Below are positions 1-13,127 of a stretch of DNA of 64,000 nt, in pieces; position 1 is the first letter of the stretch; each line of letters opens with the position of its first letter. The position numbers were made by a program, and so were the translations under genes. The stretch spans positions 5,208,001-5,272,000 of the forward strand of contig CAJQUN010000024.1 in assembly GCA_907163345.1 (NCBI GenBank). The letters are read 5' to 3'. Below the pieces are notes generated by a model. It saw nothing but the letters and a program-made list of their open reading frames with translations. It searched no databases and had not been told where the DNA came from. This DNA comes from Haberlea rhodopensis (Eukaryota; Streptophyta; Magnoliopsida; Lamiales; Gesneriaceae).

Positions 1-3000
1 GCTCTATGCTTTATGACAAAAGGAACATGGAGCTGCGTGCACTTGCAAGCATCGACTTCTTGGGTTTTGCGAGGGGGAAAAACTTCTTCACATTGTTACA
101 ATGTGAAGAGACAGAAAGAACAATTTGACCATTAGATGTCAACATAGATGGCCCATGGATGCTAAAGATTGCATAAAAATGAATGTTACAAAAAAAAACG
201 AGGTAAGAAATTTACCTCAAAGAGTTGGTTTATATTGTCTGCAGTCTTGGCAGAGGTCTCTATAAAGAACATTCCGTTCTTTTCAGCATAGTCATTTCCA
301 TCCTTCGAAATATACAAGAGAGCTACAGTTTGATAAACCAAAAAAATGCCAACAGGAGAAGGGAAATCTAATGTAGAACTTATGTGCTTACTTGAACTGG
401 TACTTCTCTTTTTTCAAGAAGATCAGCTTTATTACCTACGAGAGCCATGACTATGTCTGGGCTTCCATGCTTTTGTAACTCCTATAATTTCAATAATTGT
501 CAAATTATAATACAGGAAAATGGCAGGTTGTTCTGCAGGGTAAAATCTATGACATTGTTGTGAGTGTAGAATAAGTACAAAAATGGGCACTGAATGAACA
601 ATACAGCTTCATATTCTAACAACATTTAATTGGTTGCTATATAGGTTTTAATGTTACAAAACCTACATCAGATGCTACAATCAAACTTTAAAGCTGAATT
701 TCAACAACTAAATGCATAGTCTGAGTAGGTTTATCTCGTCTTTTTGGCGTATTTGGGGATACACAATGTGGATCTCTTGGACATACCTTGACCCAGTACT
801 GTGCCTTGGTAAATGATTCGGGACTAGTAATATCATATACAACTACGGCAACTGCAGCACCTCGGTAATACAGAGGCGCCAGTGCGGCATACCTGCACAG
901 CGACAATAGTATGTCAAATCGTTTGCACAAACCTCATCAGAAGGGACTGGACAGGGAGATTGATTGGTAAAAAGAAACCTTTCTTGTCCAGCAGTGTCCC
1001 ATATTTCAAATTTCACTGTAGTTGAATCTTGCAAGGCTATTGTCTGAGACAAGAAAGATGCTCCAACGGTGACCTGTCAAACATGTTACAAGTTTGGATA
1101 GATCCATCTGACAATCACACAATCCAACTTCTATAATATGCCATTTATCCAATAGTTACAAATTTAATGAGCACTGTTTAGCATTCACATCAACCTATGT
1201 CCATAATATACATTATCATTTACCTTAGATGTTGGATCAAACTGACCACGAACAAATCGAAGAACAATGCAGCTTTTCCCAACCCCAGAATCACCTAAGA
1301 GCACCAGCTGTGGAGATAATGGAAACTAATAAGGGCACAAAAGCAGATGCTTTTTAGTTCTTTCAACATTTTATCCAATTCACTTCAGAAAAAAACCTCA
1401 AAATAAAAAATGTCATGCTTTTGGCAAAATTATAGACCAAAGGGTCTGAATCCAGTAGTAATTAACAACCATAATCAGGGAAAAACAGAGGTGGTGAGGT
1501 GATGATGGCAGCATACAGACTCACTATCTCAACAGAAATGGTGCCATAGGTATACATGCCTGTCATGTTTAAAAGTTAAAATTGCAATTCGCACAGTTCA
1601 GTAGATGGAAACTGATTCTATACATAGCCGAAGCAGATTAATTAAATCCTAGCCCAGTATTATTAGATATTATTTATTTCTTTAATCCCTAAAATACTAT
1701 TCAGGTCCATAATTTCGTTTCTTTCGCAGCTTGACCATGCAAATGTACTTAATGGCATCTTGTTAATGTCGCTTTCTCTTCAAAATCACCCTTAAAACCA
1801 AGCACATGCACAATATAAAATGCTCTCAACAATATAATGAAGACTGAACTCCCTCGTCCTCCCATAAATCCTCACTCCCTTCAAAGTGAAGATTCCAAAT
1901 TACAGCCAGGTTATCATCAACTGCAAAAAAATTCAAATTAGGGTCATTGTGTCAGGTAGATGATTCATAGGCGACAAGGAATCTCTCATTAAAAGCCACA
2001 GCCCATCTTCCCAGAATCTTCATATATGCCCGTCCCCTACTTTCCACCTAATGTCATCCTTGAATGAGTATGTAAAATCCTTAGTTGCTTTACAAGGACA
2101 CAGGAGAGACACCGCTTGGAAATGCCGAGAACCAATACCCCCAAAAAAGACTCATTTCTTACTACCACCATTGTGCTATAGATAATTCTCTTTCAATGAA
2201 AACTCCACAACTCCATAGCCACTAATTTTCGATACCATGCCTTCCCTTGCTAGAAGGTTTACAAACTTTCTTCCAAATTCTGATGAACTGGATTCTTTGA
2301 TTTAGACTCGGTGCAATTGCCCCAAAGAAAATTTCTTATATTTTCTCAAATAATCGCACCTGTAGTAATTTAAACTTTAAGCTTTAAAAGTTAGAACACA
2401 CGAGAAACACTAGTCAACAACTCAACTGCCTAGAGCATTAGCAACCAAATATCAGTTCAAACCTTCCTTTACCAATTGATATAAGGAAGTCTCACTATTC
2501 ACACAATTAAGTGTCTGAACTCTTTATCCCAACCAGACGAGCATCAAGGAATACACCAAGCAGCCAAATTTTTTAAATGTTAAAAGGCATTTCTTGCATA
2601 GCCATTAGCTCTCATGGATCAGGTTGGTAGCAGTCGCACCCTGAGCAAGCAAGTCAAGTAAAATGCATTGCTCAAGGATTGTCAGAACACTAAAACTAAC
2701 TAAGTGGCGGCCCAAAGGATTAGGTATTTAATGATAACAAGCAGCGCAGTTAGTAATGCTCAAAACATTCTGTCACCAAATCAGCTCATTCATTAAAACA
2801 TGTGCAACAACAAAAAAAAGCCAGAGAAGGCAGGCTAACAACTAGTTTTCGAATAAAATATCCAAAGTCAGAAGCCGTTAAACTGATGTAAAGGCTCCAC
2901 AGCAGACAGAAATCAGTTAACATCTCAATAGACTCTTAATATGAAAGGCAAAATGCTTGGAAGTCCACTACCCATTAGAGTGTCCTATACGATACTTTTG

Positions 3001-3727
3001 GGCAGACCATAATAAAATAACTGTATACCCATGATGATTTTCAACCTTCACCTGATGATAAGATCGTGATATTTAGTTAATTTCGGACAAAATTGGGAAG
3101 ACGGTGGAAAGGAGTGGGATGGTTCGAACTTCAAAATATACAGTATCTGAGAAGTGGAAGTGGAATATGAATGTAGGAAAGCTCTCATACACTGGTAGGC
3201 ATCCCCTGATTCACAGGTAATAAAGAGCCATTACTTGTCCCATGAACGCCTAGTTAGCAAACCTCACTCAAACACGATGTTCTTAATATCAACTTTTTCA
3301 GTAAATTCAACACTGACAATCAATAAGCAAGCACAAAATTTACCTTAACTTTGAGGTTATTCACATCATTCAATCCTCCATTTTCTACATTTAGACCTCC
3401 CAACCTTCCTGAATTTTTATCTGGTCAAAACAAAATTTGAAAAAAAAAAAACATCATTAATAACATTCAATATTATTTTTGACAAAACGTATGAAAGTCG
3501 AAACTCGTAGGAGCGAGGAAAAAGGCAGGAATTATCGTAGTCAATTATAAAGGCGAAACAGATTGCGAACTATATTGATGAATTCTATATTTTTTTAGTT
3601 TAAGAACATATATTAATGACAAAATGGAACAGATTCAGAAATATAAATTCTAAAAACTGAGGTCGAGAAAATAATCTAAACCCTAGATTAATGCTGACAC
3701 ACCTGGAACGGATGATGAGCAACCCAT
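1..3727 (-). CDS. RABF1: Rab5-type small GTPase RABF1 (ARA6), 3' end outside window
   Basis: Plant-specific Rab5-class GTPase of endosomes. Coding exons read on the minus strand at 3703-3727, 3344-3420, 1224-1307, 979-1073, 787-892, 392-481 and 216-302; every junction has GT/AG ends and the phases join without a break, giving 188 residues. The last about 13 codons must lie left of base 1, since ARA6 proteins are about 200 residues. The start is the ATG at 3725-3727, giving MGCSSSVP: Gly2 and Cys3 are the expected myristoylation and palmitoylation sites, the hallmark separating ARA6 from prenylated Rab5s. Seen: P-loop GDSGVGKS (39-46), switch I around QFDPTSKVTVG, WDTAGQE (87-93, catalytic Gln92 intact), NKAD (146-149), ETSAK (174-178). 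Intron 2 is long (1308-3343). Known family role: trafficking between endosomes, vacuole and plasma membrane. No defect is visible, so it looks functional. Confidence 0.96.
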
Positions 3728-3900
3728 AGCACCGGAATATTTCCGGAATGAAATCGTATCTGTGTGAAAGAAATTTATCCTTCAGATATCAGGGTTTGGA
3801 GCGAAGAAATTGGATTGGGCGAAAAATTTAATCAACGCTTGGGAATATCAGTTTATCATTGAATGGTGATTGAAGAGAAGTATGAATAATATAAAATATA
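3728..3900 (-). promoter_or_regulatory. 5' UTR and probable core promoter of RABF1
   Basis: This is the sequence directly upstream of the RABF1 ATG on the minus strand. An AT-rich TATA-like stretch (minus-strand TATATTTTAT, 3891-3900) lies about 165 bp before the ATG, a plausible distance for a short 5' UTR. No transcript evidence is available, and an intron in the UTR cannot be excluded. Confidence 0.3.
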
Positions 3901-4040
3901 TCTAAATTAAGATAATTGGATTGTGTGTAAAACGTGACACAAAAATTTCTTTTGGAGTGATAGATAGATTTTTTTGCTTTTTGTGGGTTTTTGAGATGAC
4001 TCAAATGAGTATAATTTTAAATTATATTTGATAATATATA

Positions 4041-4365
4041 TTCAACATATACATCAAGTGTAAAAGAATCATATTACCAAAACTATCCATTATAATATAC
4101 GTAACAATAAAATTCGAAAATGGATTCGTACAGGGTTACAAAAATCGCTGAAACGCATCGACGGTAACCTCCACGGAGCTGACATAAATCACCAAAACAC
4201 ATCGCCGGTTTTATGTAACCTCCAAGAGCTGATGTGGCAGCTCTACTGATGATCCATTTTTGAAATTTATAATTACGTTTATTATAATGGATGCTTTTGG
4301 TAATAGGATTTTGAGACCCCTTCTTTTACACTTCTATCTAACAGTGATGTATATGTTTGATTGAA
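4041..4365. mobile_element. MITE with long terminal inverted repeats
   Basis: The first about 80-100 bp and the last about 100 bp are imperfect inverted copies. The shared blocks are TTCAA..ACATATACATCA, GTGTAAAAGAA, ATTACCAAAA, ATCCATTATAATA and AAAATGGAT. The middle (about 4130-4250) holds two short related GC-richer segments around ATCGACGG and ATCGCCGG and has no ORF. Long inverted arms, small size and lack of coding fit a Mutator-like or similar MITE. A clean target duplication could not be defined. Confidence 0.65.
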
Positions 4366-6678
4366 CATTTTATAGATGGTACCTTATATGCACGGGTGAA
4401 TTTAATAAGAGATGGTTGTCTCTTAAAAAAATTATATATATATGTATATTTTTGAAATCCTATAGTTTTGCTCCATCAAAAAAATCATAAATTGTGTCCT
4501 ATCAACCTTATGTCTAGATTCAACCTTGCTTATATGCATATTATTTCATGTTGTCTATATACACTCAAAAAAATAATTCAGTTTTTCTCTTTCTTTTACT
4601 CTAGTCAAAATCTTATGCATGGAGACACCAAAAACATAGTCTAATTGTTATCAGCATTCCTCAAAGTGAGATTGACCCAGGTTTGAGTCTTATTATAACA
4701 AAATCCCCTCATTTCCTGTGATAAAAAAAAATCTTATATACATACATGAAAGAAAGTTCATCCATGGTGGCTCCATCAGTACCTTACATATCATATTAAG
4801 GAATATTTGACTGTGGTTAAACTCTTTAAAATAACTTATGAACAGTTTCTACGCTGTTTGACACCTTACAAGTTAAGTGTTTATTAAAATAAGTTTAATG
4901 ACAATTACAAGATCTTAGAATATACATGAAATATATTGAGAATTGACCATGCTTATATAAATATAAATCTAATAGTATATGCTAAACATTATGGAATTCA
5001 CTCACTATAACATATATTGAGCCCATAATTACATAAATATTGGTTCTATTTCAATTAATTTTAAAATAAATAAGGTTAACCACTAATCTCATAACTATTT
5101 TTACATTGGAAATTATAATTTTAGTGTAAGCGTGAGTGATTAATCATGAGTCGTCGTCCACAGTGGTCTCCATGTGTAGAGATAATGTGTGAGTGATATT
5201 TGGTAGATTTGATTAGACTGACCAACATCCTAGGGGACAATCCCATATGATGTAATTTGAGATAAAAGGGTCCATTTTAAGCTTTACCATTGAAAATTGA
5301 GGACATGGTTAGACTAGTTGCTTCGCACTCTTTTGAACTTGATTATATTTGGCCATCTTGTCGTAATCCTATCCTCAAACTGTGGATTGTGACAACTCCT
5401 ACTAAATTTTAGGAAGATAATTACAAAAAGGGGTTTGATTATATTCTTGACTAGTTTGGCTACTTCTTGATTGAGTAATTGGGTCTCTAACACATACATA
5501 CTTCAGTTAGTTTCCACCAACTCTTGAGTATGTGTGTCTGTACATATATTCAAAAATGGCTGTGTCCGTTCCGAAACAGGAACGACAGCTCCCACGGTGA
5601 AAGTTTTTTGTTAAAATGGATTTGACTTGAAGGCATGATTAATTGCGGTTTAATTAGATTCTATGTGGTCCATTTAGCATTAGTATAGAGGTTTTTTGCC
5701 ATGAAAATCCCGAGTAATTTTGAAAATATGCAGTTTATCCTTATTTGGTTTGAAAATAGGTGTAAAACACATAATTTGTGTATGATTTTTGTTACACTCG
5801 TCATATCTTGTGTTTACGTTTTTAAATTACATGTTACAAGGTCAATGATATCATTGAGAGAGTAAATTGCACATAAATAATACCATAAGAGGGTAAATTG
5901 AACCTAAAATTAGAAGAAAAAAATTCGCAGATTTTGTGTCAATTTATTTCATATGATTTTGATCAGGTGCAACTTATATCCACGTGATTTGAAAATGAGC
6001 AGAACTTCCCTTATGATTTATTTTATAAAATTAAAATCATGGAGCGTCACTAATGTCACTAATGTTTATTCGTAGAAATGTATTATATAGGTGATTTCGC
6101 GTCATGGATCGACCGTTACGGAACAATTTTTTTTATTTTTTTTTTATTTTATTTTTTTTTCAGATTTTTTCGTTAACTATTTGGCCAAAGTATGTAATTA
6201 TTTTATTATTTTTTAATAAAAGTCCGCCTCAATAATCGCGATCGCTCAATAATCGATTGAGATTAAAAACTTAGCAGTAGTTAGTTGTTGTTGGGCTATT
6301 ATCGTCAGATAATCGAATATCAGAAGAGTGATTCAACAGATTGGACGATTTCACCATATCCACATTCAGAAGAGGAATCATGTGATCATAATATTTAATG
6401 CTTTCTTAAACATCATTTGAGATAATTGTATTGAGATGCTATTAATTGTAGTAAACTTCTAGGTCGAATTGTAAATGCACCGGCAAGTTCAGTCTTTGTA
6501 TGATATCTCAATCACCGACGTTCTTGAATCATCAATATCGGGAATATATTTTATTCCTGATATTTTGAAGCAAACTCTGAAATTTTTTCCAAAGATTTCA
6601 TTTATTTTGGCATATAAATTAATAGTACTCTCTCCCTTTTTAGAATAAAACAAAAATAGTTGTTGGAAGATTCCAAAT
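4366..6678. other. AT-rich intergenic DNA, no gene seen
   Basis: There is no coding pattern, RNA gene or clear element. The part at about 5690-6130 has two loosely similar stretches (TTTGGTTTGAAAATAGG and GTGATTTGAAAATGAGC contexts) that could be an old decayed repeat. A T-rich tract lies at about 6127-6165. The short open frames here have no recognisable protein similarity. Confidence 0.5.
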
Positions 6679-7245
6679 AGGTATGGCAATGGGACGAGTC
6701 CAAACTCGGACCCGCATTCACCCGCTCCACCGGGCCGGTCTGGACCCGCTTCAACCGGGTTGGAAGAGGGGCGGGCGGGTCCTGGGATTGGCCGAACCCG
6801 CCCCGGACCCGCCCCGCTATACATTTTTATTTTTATTTTTAAAATATGATATTAATTATACATTTTACTTCTTTGATTGAATCATAAAGTGTCATTATTT
6901 AATTTTATATCAAAATTTATGTGTTCATGATAAAGAAGTTGGACATTTTGAAGGAAATAAGAGCAAATTAATAAATATTAAGTAGCTTAGAGATAGTTTT
7001 ACAATGCTTATTTTTACTAGAGAAAACATTAAATTTAATCGCAAAACTCAACTTTTGTGTTTCAAAATTGATTTTTAACTAATTTTTTTAAAAAAAATAA
7101 AAAAAATCTTGAACCTGGGCGGGGGCGTGTAAACCCGCCGGGTTCGCGGGTCTAAGCAGGGCGGGGCGGGTCCGGATTTTATGTGTAGCGGGGCGGGTCC
7201 TGGGATTGGCCAAACCCATCCCATACCCGCCCCGTTGTCATTCCT
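6679..7245. mobile_element. MITE-like element with GC-rich inverted ends, copy 1
   Basis: An AT-rich core is bounded by two GC-rich ends rich in GGGCGGGT/ACCCGCCC. The left end begins AGGTATGGCAATGGGAC; the right end, read in reverse complement, begins AGGAATGACAACGGGGC, so the termini are inverted repeats. Flanks ATTCCAAAT and AATTCAAAT resemble a decayed 8-9 bp target duplication, as in hAT elements. No transposase is present. A second copy in opposite orientation lies at 9321-9708. Confidence 0.6.
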
Positions 7246-8200
7246 AATTCAAATACCTGTGTAATAAAAACATTATGTTATATTGGGATATTTTAATGTA
7301 TTTCTTTAAAAAACTATAAAAAAGTATTAATACATAAATTGTTTTCCCTTAGTTGAACCTGAAATTAATATTATTTTAAGCGAAAGTCGATAAATAATAT
7401 TCTATTTTACATTTTTTTATGTTCTATCAATAACTACTAATGTTTTAAGGTAAGAATAATCACGATATAAATATAATATACAAAATTAAATTTCTAAGAA
7501 AATCATGACTACTGATTTGTGAATATAGAAGATCAATAATCATTACAGTCTTGCCAACAAACTAGCATGGTGATGCATCGACGGAGTATGTAGAATCTTG
7601 TCTGTTGTTCCTTCACTAGACGGCTACATCTCAGCCGGAATGATTTCAATGGGTGTTTTTCCGGCGGGTTTCATGACGGAGGAAGGTGGCGGGCTGTGGA
7701 GGAGTGGCGGTGGTTTTGAGTGACTAATAATATTGTTTGATAGGAGTGATGCTGATAAAATAATAAACAATATGTTGTGAGGATCTCAGTAGTTGTATGT
7801 GTATATATTAGGTAATCGAGGTGATCGTTTCTCAAAGTGGGGGGTCTACAGGTTTTATTTAAATAAATAATTGTGTTAATTAATTTATTCATTTTTTTTA
7901 AAGTTTGATGTATTTATTTGGAGGTGGCCAATAATTGGACAAGAAAAAAAAATTAGTTTTACCAAGGGTAAGAGTGCTTATATTTTTTTGGTACATGGAA
8001 CATCATAACCAAAATTTGAATTCATTTCTACAATTATTATAGACACATACTTTAAGAAAGGGAAAATCTACACACTTTATTGAGTAATTGAGCCCAAATC
8101 GGGGGAAAAAAAAGAAAATCAATATATTTCGATCGGGAAATGTAACTCAAAAACTCCAAATAGATATTTATGAAGTGTCAAAAAAGATTTTAGGATATAT
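7246..8200. other. Intergenic DNA, nothing firm
   Basis: There is no recognisable gene or repeat boundary. A locally GC-richer stretch at 7574-7723 stays open on the plus strand for about 49 codons and ends in a Gly-rich stretch, but has no start, no homologue I recognise and a stop just upstream. Confidence 0.4.
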
Positions 8201-8735
8201 TTGAGTGGGAAAATTATACCACATCGGGTAAAAAGCAGTGCCCGAACAAGAAAGTGTCCGAACAGGAAAATACCCGAAGAGGATGATACTCTTCTCGGTT
8301 CCACGTGGTCAAACAGCGGCATAAGACCCGGTCGTATCGGTTAATCAACCCGGATTTTCCGGACATGAAGGAGGAATTAGTGGGGTTAATGGCACAAGTG
8401 ATGGAAGAGCCATTAAGGGGAATGATTAGAGAGATGTTAGTGGAGGAGTTAATGGCTAATTAGAGGGCTAAATTTAAGAGGGGGGGCTAGTTATTAGAGG
8501 GGGCTCGGCTCTTCATTTGGGGGGTATCATTTTTGGGGGGAACTCTCGGCTCTTCATGGAAGATGGGAGAAAATCGATCCTTATATTTTTATGTCCATTT
8601 CTTATACAGAAAAGCATGGTAAATATCATTGTTTATAGTAGAATTCATACTGTACTAGGTCCCGCGGTGTTTCTTTTCGTTTGAAGATCTCGAGTTTTGT
8701 ATTGGAGCCAAGTGCCTCGACACAATAGGTCCACT
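8201..8735 (+). mobile_element. LTR-like relic (probable Copia-type U3-R-U5)
   Basis: The right part reads ACTAGGTCCCGCGGTG followed by TCTCGAGTTTTG. It resembles the GGTCCCGTGGTTTTTCC signature of Copia-type LTR U5 regions, which also occurs on the minus strand at about 10560-10600. The left part has direct repeats of GCCCGAACAAGAAAG-like units. Boundaries, a primer-binding site and a partner LTR were not found. Confidence 0.35.
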
Positions 8736-9320
8736 CTTTGCATAAGTAAAGTGGGAGGAGTAGGGAAAATTGGACATTTATTTATAATTATGGTGGCAAT
8801 TTGATTTTATTGAGGTCAATCAAAAAGCCTTTTTGGAGGTTTGTGTTGTCAGATATCTCGTGGCTTAGTGAGTTAGTGGGCCGACCCGGAATCAGCCCAC
8901 ACTTGATCCACGTATCATAATCGGTCAGATTTTTTGTCTGTGTTAAATAATGTACTTCTCTAGGATCTAATGAGAGTGAAACTGATGCTTAAAAGTTAGA
9001 CATCAGTGTGTGCATGAACATTCCGAGTCGTTCGGGGGTTATAGCTTGATTTTTATACCACTTCAGATGGACCCAAGCTAGAGGTCTCGGCTCGTCATAT
9101 GGATCGGACCTGGCTAGCTTGCCAATAACTTGTCCGAGTTTGAACATTGCTCGAATTTAGGGATTTAGTAACAATAGTATGTGAAAATTGTTTTTGGTCG
9201 AGCAATATTGAATCCTCGATACTAAACCAATAGATATTTAAAAGATTTTTAAAGAAAACATATGCATAATATATATAGATGGCTTCTGACCAAACCCAGG
9301 ACCCCATCAGCTACCAAAAA
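8736..9320. other. Intergenic DNA, nothing seen
   Basis: No coding potential, RNA gene or recognisable repeat could be supported in this stretch. Confidence 0.4.
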
Positions 9321-9708
9321 AACCCCATGCCCGTCGCGCCCCGCCCCGGAAACAATTCTTCTTTTTAAAAAAATTAGCTAGAAATAATTTTGAAGCACAA
9401 TTGAGTTTTGTTATTGAATTTTATGTTTTCTCTAGTAAATATTTATAATAAGCATTTTAAAATTATTTTTAAATTACCTAATATTTATTTATTAAGTCTC
9501 ATTCCCTTCAAAATATCCAACTTCTCATGAGTTTTATATAAAATTAAATAATGTTACTTCATGATTCATCCAAAGAAGTTAAATGTATATATGATATTAA
9601 TTTTTTAAAATAAGTATATATATAAAAAAATATATATGTATGTATATACTTATGTAAGTATATAGCGGGGGGAAAGTGCAATATGGGTTCGGGTAGGACC
9701 CGTTCCCT
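9321..9708. mobile_element. MITE-like element with GC-rich ends, copy 2 (inverted)
   Basis: The AT-rich core (about 9361-9615) matches the reverse complement of 6840-7080. Shared blocks include TGAGTTTTG, ATGTTTTCTCTAGTAAA, AATAAGCATT, CCTTCAAAAT.TCCAACTTCT, ATATAAAATTAAATAATG and CAAAGAAGT.AAATGTATA. The ends are shortened GC-rich segments (CGCGCCCCGCCCC; GGGTTCGGGTAGGACCCG). It is a degraded relative of the element at 6679-7245. Confidence 0.6.
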
Positions 9709-10408
9709 ACATATACGAGTAAAATAATGAGCTAAAATATAACTCCAATAAATAGTTCTCTCCAATAATGAGCTGACACACACATACATATATATAATAT
9801 AATATATATATATATACTCCTTATAAAATTCAAAAGCTGTAACATTTATATATATTCTCTAAAACAGAGCAATTTTTCCCCAAAAATACTCTATATAAAA
9901 AAAAATTCTTATTTCTACAAGAAGCCAAACAAAAATGGTAAATCCATGAAGATCAAATGATCACCGGTGAAGACACTTTTTTCATTATTTGACAGTGTTT
10001 AGTTGCACAAAAAAATAAAACTATCCAAATCTTTTTGTATTTTGTTCATATTTTATTTAGTAAAATGTAAAATTATTATATATGTTATTGAAATAATTTT
10101 AAAATATATATTTCATTGCATGGATAACCAATCATTTGAATCATTCATCTACATAACATAATATTTGAGAAAAACTTTGCATATATAAGTGACGAGTGAA
10201 TAGAAAATTACTCTACTTTCCCAGCGAAATCAACAAGTTTGCGAGGGTGAACGACTCTTCTATATAAAATATAAAATTATTTTCTTAAATTCTCCAGAAA
10301 AAATTACATTTAAAAAATATTATTAGTACAAACCTGAAAAATAATCATTTCAATATAACCGATTTATAGTTAGTTTCATATAGGATTGAATTAGAGTTAA
10401 TAGCCCAT
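9709..10408. other. AT-rich intergenic DNA with a TA tract
   Basis: The stretch contains a (TA)n-rich run at about 9785-9816 and otherwise ordinary AT-rich sequence. No gene or element was recognised. Confidence 0.4.
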
Positions 10409-10489
10409 TGTTGTTGATACTTTCACACATTGGGAAATTAAAAGCTATATTAGCTTTTTATAAGATACATGATGATGTGATTCGTTATT

Positions 10490-10895
10490 TTTTGACTGGA
10501 GTAAAGTAAGTGTTGTAGAAAATAAATAAGAAGACACCATAATTTTTTACATGAAAAACCTTCAACACGAAGGAAAAACCACGGGACCTTGTCCAGTATA
10601 AAATTTTCACTATAAACATTGATGTATTACAGAACTATGACACGATATTTGGACAATGAGATTAAGCAAAGAACTAGAATAAAAAGGCCGAATAAACAAT
10701 ACACTATGCTTTTTCTTGCCCAAAAAGCCCAACCCTTTGCAATGGCACAATATGCTTGTATTTATAGTGCTGAATCTGGTAGTTAATGCACTTCAAATCC
10801 GAGACACAATCTCCTCTGATCGTGACATTATTGGCTCGAGACGTGTCCGACAAATCTGTGCGTCATCAACGCACTTCATCCGTGCCCGTTATTTG
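10490..10895 (-). mobile_element. Copia-type LTR fragment (minus)
   Basis: Read on the minus strand it contains CTATAAATAC (10758-10767) as TATA box. About 190 bp downstream is the Copia U5 signature GGTCCCGTGGTTTTTCC followed by GTTGAAGGTTTTTCATG. It sits inside the split TRIM-like LTR, back to back with a plus-strand LTR-like block. No terminal duplication was found. Confidence 0.45.
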
Positions 10896-10980
10896 TAACA
10901 CCCCAAAAATATTAATTACAAAATTGGACAAAAATAATCTGAAGCTATCTTCAATGCTACTAAATAATCATCCTAAACAA

Positions 10981-11013
<33 letters not shown>

Positions 11014-13127
11014 TTATGAATTTATGTTTAATTATATTCCATAATATTAACTAATAAAAGAAAATATTTAATTAAGAATTAGGTATACACTTGTCATACA
11101 ATTGCCCCAACAAATGTCAACTCTTTAAAGCCTCAATACATGCAAAACCCCTATAAATACCCCCCCCCCCCCATTCCATCTGATTTAGCCCACAAAATCA
11201 AGAGCAAGTTTGAGAGAGAGAGAGTGTAGGAAATAGGGTGGAAATAGGGAAAATTATGAGGAAAATACCAAACCTCCTCCAAAAAAATCCGAAACTTTCA
11301 CACAACACTCATTATACACCCAGCAAACATTTAGTGTAGGAGGTGTTCAAAAACCAGCATCCAAATTCGTCCAGAAAATCAAAATCCCGAAGAACACTAA
11401 GCTGCCAAAGCCCAGAAAAATCCGTTTCAAGGTATCAGTTTCAAGCTTCGCTTTCGTGCCTTTATAAAACGATTTTAAACTTGGAGTCTAAATGAAAGTT
11501 GTTAAAATGTGTTAAAGTTTATGGGTATGTCGGCCGATCGCCCAAACGGCCTCCGTACGAACAGATTTTCGGCGACCAAAAACACCAAGTCAATCATTTC
11601 GAAACATCAAATTCTGGGTAACATCCGTTGGGAATTTCAAAATGTTTTCTGAACAAATATTGTAGATCGACACGAGGCGAACCTGCTGTAAATTTTTCAG
11701 CCGCGCGTGGCGGCCGGAGCACGGCCACGCGCCGGCACGGTGGCGCGTGTACCACACGCGCCGACGAGTTTGACAAATTTCCGGTCGGAGAACGTTGCTG
11801 GACTGATTTTAGGCATTTCTGGAAAGTTTCGTGAAGTTTCGACTTAAACTTGATTTTTAATGAATTTTCAAATGTTTGATTAAAATTATCCGGACAAGTT
11901 TTGTACAAAAATGATTTGCAGAAGGTTCAACTACATATCTGGGTTTCTAAACACCAAAATTACTTATATTATGTTTATAGGACTTTATTTGACATCTGGG
12001 TTCAAAATCGAGCCAATCCAGTAAGACATCAAATAGTGAGGTGAGGTGTATTACCGATTTCTTTCTATATAGCCTCTTTGGCATTTGGCCTGGAACTTAC
12101 TGTAAATGTTATTCAATATCGTACCTTTCATTTATGTTATCATGTTGTGCAAATGTTTCATTGCTCATATTGTCTGCATATAGTGAGGTGTACTACCGAA
12201 TTCTTGTTATATAGCCCTTTTGGCATTTGGCCTGGAATTTACAATATCTTGTTATTCATTATCTCACCTTTTATATATTGTCATCATATTGTACATTATC
12301 TCGTCCCATTGGTCATCTTGATGCATGTTTATTTATCTTGAATGTTATCGATTACTAATCGATTCCTTTGATTGAACGAATCATTTGACTGAATGAATGG
12401 AGCCCTGGATATTTATCCACTGGACAACGCGGCTTCGGCCCGGAAAGTGAGTCCAATGAACAACGGATGACAGTCCGGGTATATGGTTCATCTGAACAAC
12501 GCGCACCGTTTTACGGTCCGGAGAATGGTTCACTTGGCTCGTAAATGACTGAATGTACAGATCCTATCTGAATATGTGGGGAAAAGTGCTACACCGAACT
12601 GTCTGGTGGGAGCCACCTCTTTAGCCCACGATATTCACTCTGAAATCCTAAATCATCACTGTTCATTATTGACAATTACTTGACTGCAAGATCTTTGTTA
12701 CATGACATATCATATTGAGAATTGCATTATTTGATAATTACAGATATAAAGCCATTGTTATTCCCTCACTAAGTCCTCAAAGACTTAACCTGTTTTCCTT
12801 GTAATTATTGTGAGTTCCAGATACAAGGAGTACCGGAGCCAGAACAGAGGAAAATTAGGAAAATGGAAATTTTGGCTTACCGGGACTGTTATAGTATTTT
12901 TCTTTTATTAAGTGTCGGACTATTATAAGGAGTTTGTACTGGGATGTATTTTGTTACTAATTAGAATGTATAAACGCTTCCGCTACAAAAATGAATGTTT
13001 GACTAATAATCTGAGCATGTATTGACCTCCTCGGGTAACATGTTGTTCGGTGCTCTGTGTTCGGGGTATTTCTTGATCGACACCTGTATGAGATTTTACC
13101 CGAAGATACTGATTATCCTATAACAAC
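10896..13127 (+). mobile_element. Gypsy-type LTR-like block
   Basis: It begins TGTAACACCCC, the usual start of chromovirus LTRs. A TATA box CTATAAATAC is at 11151-11160, directly followed by a run of C and a GA-rich leader. Inside are an (AAT)n run (about 10979-11013), two copies of a roughly 142-bp unit (12041-12325, shared GTGAGGTGTA and TTGGCATTTGGCCTGGAA) and a segment of short CCGGA/CAACG-rich repeats (12420-12540). The right end is uncertain, there is no partner LTR, and it may be a solo or broken LTR. Confidence 0.45.

Noticed and set aside
688..1052. Single-frame ORFs of 80 and 69 codons as separate genes
   Set aside because: They are exons of RABF1 plus intron read-through; the spliced model explains them.
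11594..11908. 104-codon open frame with an Arg-rich segment
   Set aside because: GC-rich leader of the LTR-like block, open on both strands; no known domain.
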